From positions 1-9,061 of the forward strand of contig CALFEM010000574.1 of NCBI GenBank assembly GCA_937950105.1: a stretch of 9,061 bases of DNA. Direction: 5' to 3'. Source of the stretch: an uncultured Alphaproteobacteria bacterium (GTDB taxonomy: Bacteria > Pseudomonadota > Alphaproteobacteria > Rhizobiales > Hyphomicrobiaceae). The notes below the pieces were generated by a model. The model ran no database searches. It was not told the DNA's origin and saw only the letters and a list, made by a program, of their open reading frames with translations. Made by a program: the position numbers and the translations under genes. Of this stretch, positions 7,276 through 9,061 are shown piece after piece; position 1 is the stretch's first letter; each line of letters starts with the position of its first letter.

Positions 7276-8295
7276 ATGACGGATCGGCCACCAGACGCGC
7301 ACGCCCGCCAGCGCCACACGCTCGAAGACCTGCTGGCGGTGATGGCCGCGCTCAGGACGCCCGGCAGCGGCTGTCCGTGGGACCTCGAGCAGACGTTTGC
7401 GACCATCGCGCCCTACACCATCGAGGAAGCCTATGAAGTCGCCGACGCCATCGCGCGGGGTGACCTTGCCGACCTCGAGGAGGAACTCGGCGATCTGCTG
7501 CTGCAGGTGGTCTACCACTCGCGCATGGCGGAGGAGGCCGGCGCCTTCGCCTTCGCCGATGTCGCCGACGTGGTGACACGCAAGATGATCCGCCGCCACC
7601 CGCACGTGTTCGGCAGCACGCAAGAGCGCGAGGCCGGCGCGCAGCCGGGCTTCTGGTCGCGCATCAAGGCGGCGGAGAAGGCCGAGAAGGCGGCGCTGAG
7701 GGCGCGGCTTGCTGCGGCCGGCCAGCAAGCGGACGCCACACCTGCTCATGGAGACGCACTGGTCACGGCGGGGGCCATCGCCGGCGCTCCCCCCGCATCG
7801 ATCCTCGACGATGTTCCCGTGGCCATGCCAGCCTTGATGCGGGCGCTCAAGTTGCAGGACAAAGCCGCGCGGGTCGGCTTCGACTGGCCTTCGCTGGCCC
7901 CGGTCTTCGACAAGATGCGCGAGGAGCTGGCGGAGCTCGAGGCGGCGGCCCTGCCGCTCGACCCGCGCGGTAGTGGCCCAATCGCCCGCGACGGCGCATC
8001 TCCTCCGCTAGCTCCGTCGCCCTCGCCGCGCGAGGATTTCGGCGCTGGCGCTCCCGCAGATCGCGCGCACATCGCCGAGGAGTTCGGCGACCTGCTGTTC
8101 GTCATGGCCAACGTCGCCCGTCACCTCGGTATCGACCCGGAGGCGGCGCTACGCGGCGCCAACCAGAAGTTCGTCCGCCGCTTCCACCACATCGAGGGGC
8201 GGCTCGCCGTCGCCGGATCGTCCCCGGCCGCCAGCACGCTGGCGGAGATGGACGCGCTCTGGGACGAGGCAAAACGGCTGGAACGCGGCGGCTGA
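7276..8295 (+). CDS. mazG: Nucleoside triphosphate pyrophosphohydrolase MazG
   Basis: MazG hydrolyses (d)NTPs to NMP and pyrophosphate; known roles are nucleotide-pool cleaning and control of (p)ppGpp-linked stress. The product is 339 residues, longer than the usual 260-280. Two MazG domains are present. The first has GCPWD (32-36), the EExxE motif at E50/E51/E54 and EEELGD (68-73), then RRHPHVFG. The second has EExxE at E216/E217/E220 and EEFGD (268-272), then NQKFVRRFHHIE. A linker of about 60 residues lies between the domains. The loop between the two metal motifs of the second domain is about 33 residues longer than in the first and is Pro/Ala/Ser/Gly-rich. All metal-binding acidic residues appear intact in both domains. 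The ATG at 7276 precedes the conserved LEDLLAVMAALR helix; only a weak GAG is present upstream. It is divergent from the membrane-protein gene. Confidence 0.95.
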   Translation: MTDRPPDAHARQRHTLEDLLAVMAALRTPGSGCPWDLEQTFATIAPYTIEEAYEVADAIARGDLADLEEELGDLLLQVVYHSRMAEEAGAFAFADVADVVTRKMIRRHPHVFGSTQEREAGAQPGFWSRIKAAEKAEKAALRARLAAAGQQADATPAHGDALVTAGAIAGAPPASILDDVPVAMPALMRALKLQDKAARVGFDWPSLAPVFDKMREELAELEAAALPLDPRGSGPIARDGASPPLAPSPSPREDFGAGAPADRAHIAEEFGDLLFVMANVARHLGIDPEAALRGANQKFVRRFHHIEGRLAVAGSSPAASTLAEMDALWDEAKRLERGG

Positions 8296-8445
8296 ACCCG
8301 GTTCCGGGCGGCCGAGCGCGGCATTCGGCACGCACCCGGCCGGAAATCCTGCGCCTGCCTCAACCGCGATCGTCGAAGCCAATTGACCGGTCCGCAGCGA
8401 TGTCGCAAGTCTCGGCGCACGATCGTGGACTGGGAGCACGCCTCG

Positions 8446-8853
8446 ATGTCGAAATTCCGATGGGTGCGATGCGTCGCGGCCGCTTTGGCGGCGGCGGGCT
8501 TTGCTGCGCCCCTCCAGGCCCAGGCGCCAGCGCCCGGACCCGCACCTGTCCCGCCACAGGGCGACCCGAGCGGCCTCTATACGCGCAAGAACGGCGACAC
8601 GGTGCAGATCTTCCTCGCCGAGGGCAAGCTCTACTGCCGCCTGATCACCGGCACGCAGTCCGGCTTCGAGATGTGCCACGGCATGGCATTCGCTGACGGA
8701 GCCTGGTCCGGCGGCGGAATGAAGCACCCGGACATGCCGAGTTTCATGACCTTCAACGGCACGCTGGTCGGCGGCGCCCGCTCGGTCGACATCACCGGTT
8801 GCGTCATCGGCAAGTCGATCTGCGACGGCGAAGTCTGGATGCGGGCGAAGTAG
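8446..8853 (+). CDS. Small secreted protein, DUF2147-like
   Basis: This is a 135-residue exported protein of unknown function. The N-terminus has the layout of a Sec signal peptide: KFRWVR, a hydrophobic core (about 9-22), and a probable cut after LQA at residue 25. A Pro/Ala-rich spacer follows to about residue 40. The mature domain begins DPSGLYTRKNGD and has WSGGG (87-91), FNGTL (103-107), DITGC (115-119) and a final EVWMR. This order, GLW-like start, W-GG, a late GC and a terminal W-x-R, resembles DUF2147, but the match is by eye and divergent. Four Cys remain in the mature part (64, 77, 119, 126), compatible with two periplasmic disulfides. The ATG at 8446 is preferred over the in-frame ATG at 8383 because it starts the signal peptide and has GGGAG at 8432-8436, 9 bp upstream. 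It lies 150 bp after mazG with no clear promoter seen. Confidence 0.82.
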   Translation: MSKFRWVRCVAAALAAAGFAAPLQAQAPAPGPAPVPPQGDPSGLYTRKNGDTVQIFLAEGKLYCRLITGTQSGFEMCHGMAFADGAWSGGGMKHPDMPSFMTFNGTLVGGARSVDITGCVIGKSICDGEVWMRAK

Positions 8854-8878
8854 ACTCCCTCTGGCGTAGAGAGAGTTT
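8854..8878 (+). terminator. Putative Rho-independent terminator after the secreted-protein gene
   Basis: The stop codon at 8851-8853 is followed at once by a stem: 8855-8862 (CTCCCTCT) pairs with 8868-8875 (AGAGAGAG) with one C-A mismatch and a GGCGT loop, and A8854 can pair with T8876. A short TTT follows (8876-8878), with a longer T-run 7 nt further on. The weak T-tract limits confidence. Confidence 0.4.
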
Positions 8879-8885
8879 GCGATCG

Positions 8886-9043
8886 TTTTTCACGACAGCT
8901 CGAATTCCCGCGCGTTTTTCATGGAACGCCAACCTTTTTCATGGGATAGTGCTCCCGACGCTGTCTATTCACGATCAGCGGGGGTTTCTCATGTCGGCGG
9001 CATCCAGCACACGTTTTTCAGGACCAGCCACGATTTTTCACGA
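8886..9043. repeat. Seven-copy array of TTTTTCAYGR with alternating 20/29-30 bp spacing
   Basis: Copies start at 8886, 8915, 8935, 8965, 8985, 9014 and 9034. The first three and last two have an exact TTTTTCA core; 8965 (CTATTCACGA) and 8985 (TTTCTCATGT) are degenerate. Measured on the conserved C, spacings are 29, 20, 30, 20, 29 and 20 bp, so the pair unit repeats every 49-50 bp. Spacers between motifs are largely unlike each other, apart from a GCCA shared at the same place in the 8925-8934 and 9024-9033 spacers. By eye I find no other run of five T or five A in the window. The last copies run into the start of the next gene in different reading frames, so the motif is not explained by a repeated peptide. 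It may continue beyond the window. Iterated binding sites for an oligomeric DNA-binding protein are the likeliest explanation; this is inference. Confidence 0.7.
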
Positions 9044-9061
9044 GCGGCGCCTGCCCGAACC
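8991..9061 (+). CDS. 5' end of a gene, possibly a Fic-family protein (cut by the window edge)
   Basis: Only 23 complete codons are visible before the window ends. The ATG at 8991 has a GGGGG (8980-8984) 6 bp upstream, an acceptable ribosome-binding site, and no stop follows. The residues IFHERRLPE near positions 15-23 resemble, from memory, the N-terminus of a group of alphaproteobacterial Fic-domain proteins that begin with an HERxLPExATPAGY-like segment. Fic proteins usually transfer AMP to target hydroxyls, but the catalytic HPFxxGNG motif would lie far outside the window, so function is untested. The start codon lies inside the fifth copy of the T-rich motif array, so the array covers the expected promoter, leader and first codons. 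If the gene is not real, the array is simply intergenic. Confidence 0.4.
   Translation, partial: MSAASSTRFSGPATIFHERRLPE

Noticed and set aside
6317..7279. A 320-codon open frame on the + strand opposite the membrane-protein gene
   Set aside because: The translation is dominated by His, Gln, Arg and Glu with no hydrophobic core. The other strand encodes clear membrane helices, a ribosome-binding site and a sensible start, so this is a shadow.
8297..8308. CCCGGTTCCGGG inverted repeat just after the mazG stop as a terminator
   Set aside because: Allowing a 4-nt loop leaves only a 4-bp stem, with no T-tract after it. Such repeats are common at this GC content.
8886..9043. Reading the T-rich array as a CRISPR array
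   Set aside because: The repeats are only about 10 bp, the spacers alternate between about 10 and 19-20 bp, and no cas gene is present. This is far outside CRISPR dimensions.
8886..9043. Reading the T-rich array as a plasmid-type iteron origin
   Set aside because: No rep gene or DnaA box (TTATCCACA) is visible nearby, and the setting is chromosomal housekeeping DNA. It cannot be excluded without the downstream sequence, but nothing supports it.

Overview
The window is GC-rich chromosomal DNA that reads as an alphaproteobacterium, most likely order Hyphomicrobiales (Rhizobiales). This rests on three things: the gene order tmk-holB-metG-tatD-metallo-beta-lactamase gene, zinc-knuckle-free methionyl-tRNA synthetase and delta' proteins, and a palindromic intergenic repeat of the CCCTCTCCCC/CCCCTCACCC type. 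No species can be named from the sequence alone.

Positions 1-5193 (+ strand) hold a compact housekeeping run: the 3' part of tmk (dTMP kinase), holB (DNA polymerase III delta'), metG, tatD and a PhnP-like metallo-hydrolase. Spacings are 9 bp (tmk-holB), 43 bp (holB-metG), 149 bp (metG-tatD, mostly filled by a three-hairpin repeat) and a 4-bp ATGA overlap (tatD-MBL). The run combines dTTP supply, clamp loading, Met-tRNA charging and two metal-dependent hydrolases. It is probably cotranscribed, with the repeat as a possible internal attenuation or RNA-processing point.

Positions 5194-7186 (- strand) hold a classical short-chain dehydrogenase converging on the MBL gene, a 417-bp non-coding stretch with an AT-rich pocket and a perfect 12-bp palindrome, and a multi-pass membrane protein that I do not recognise. 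From 7276 the + strand resumes with mazG (NTP pyrophosphohydrolase, carrying an unusual long loop in its second domain), a small secreted cysteine-containing protein resembling DUF2147, and a likely terminator.

The last ~180 bases are the most unusual part. A 10-bp motif, TTTTTCAYGR, occurs seven times (five with an exact TTTTTCA core) at 29, 20, 30, 20, 29 and 20 bp spacing. The array spans the start of a gene cut by the window edge, whose first residues resemble the N-terminus of a Fic-family protein. I found no RNA genes, insertion sequences, CRISPR array or replication origin that I can support.
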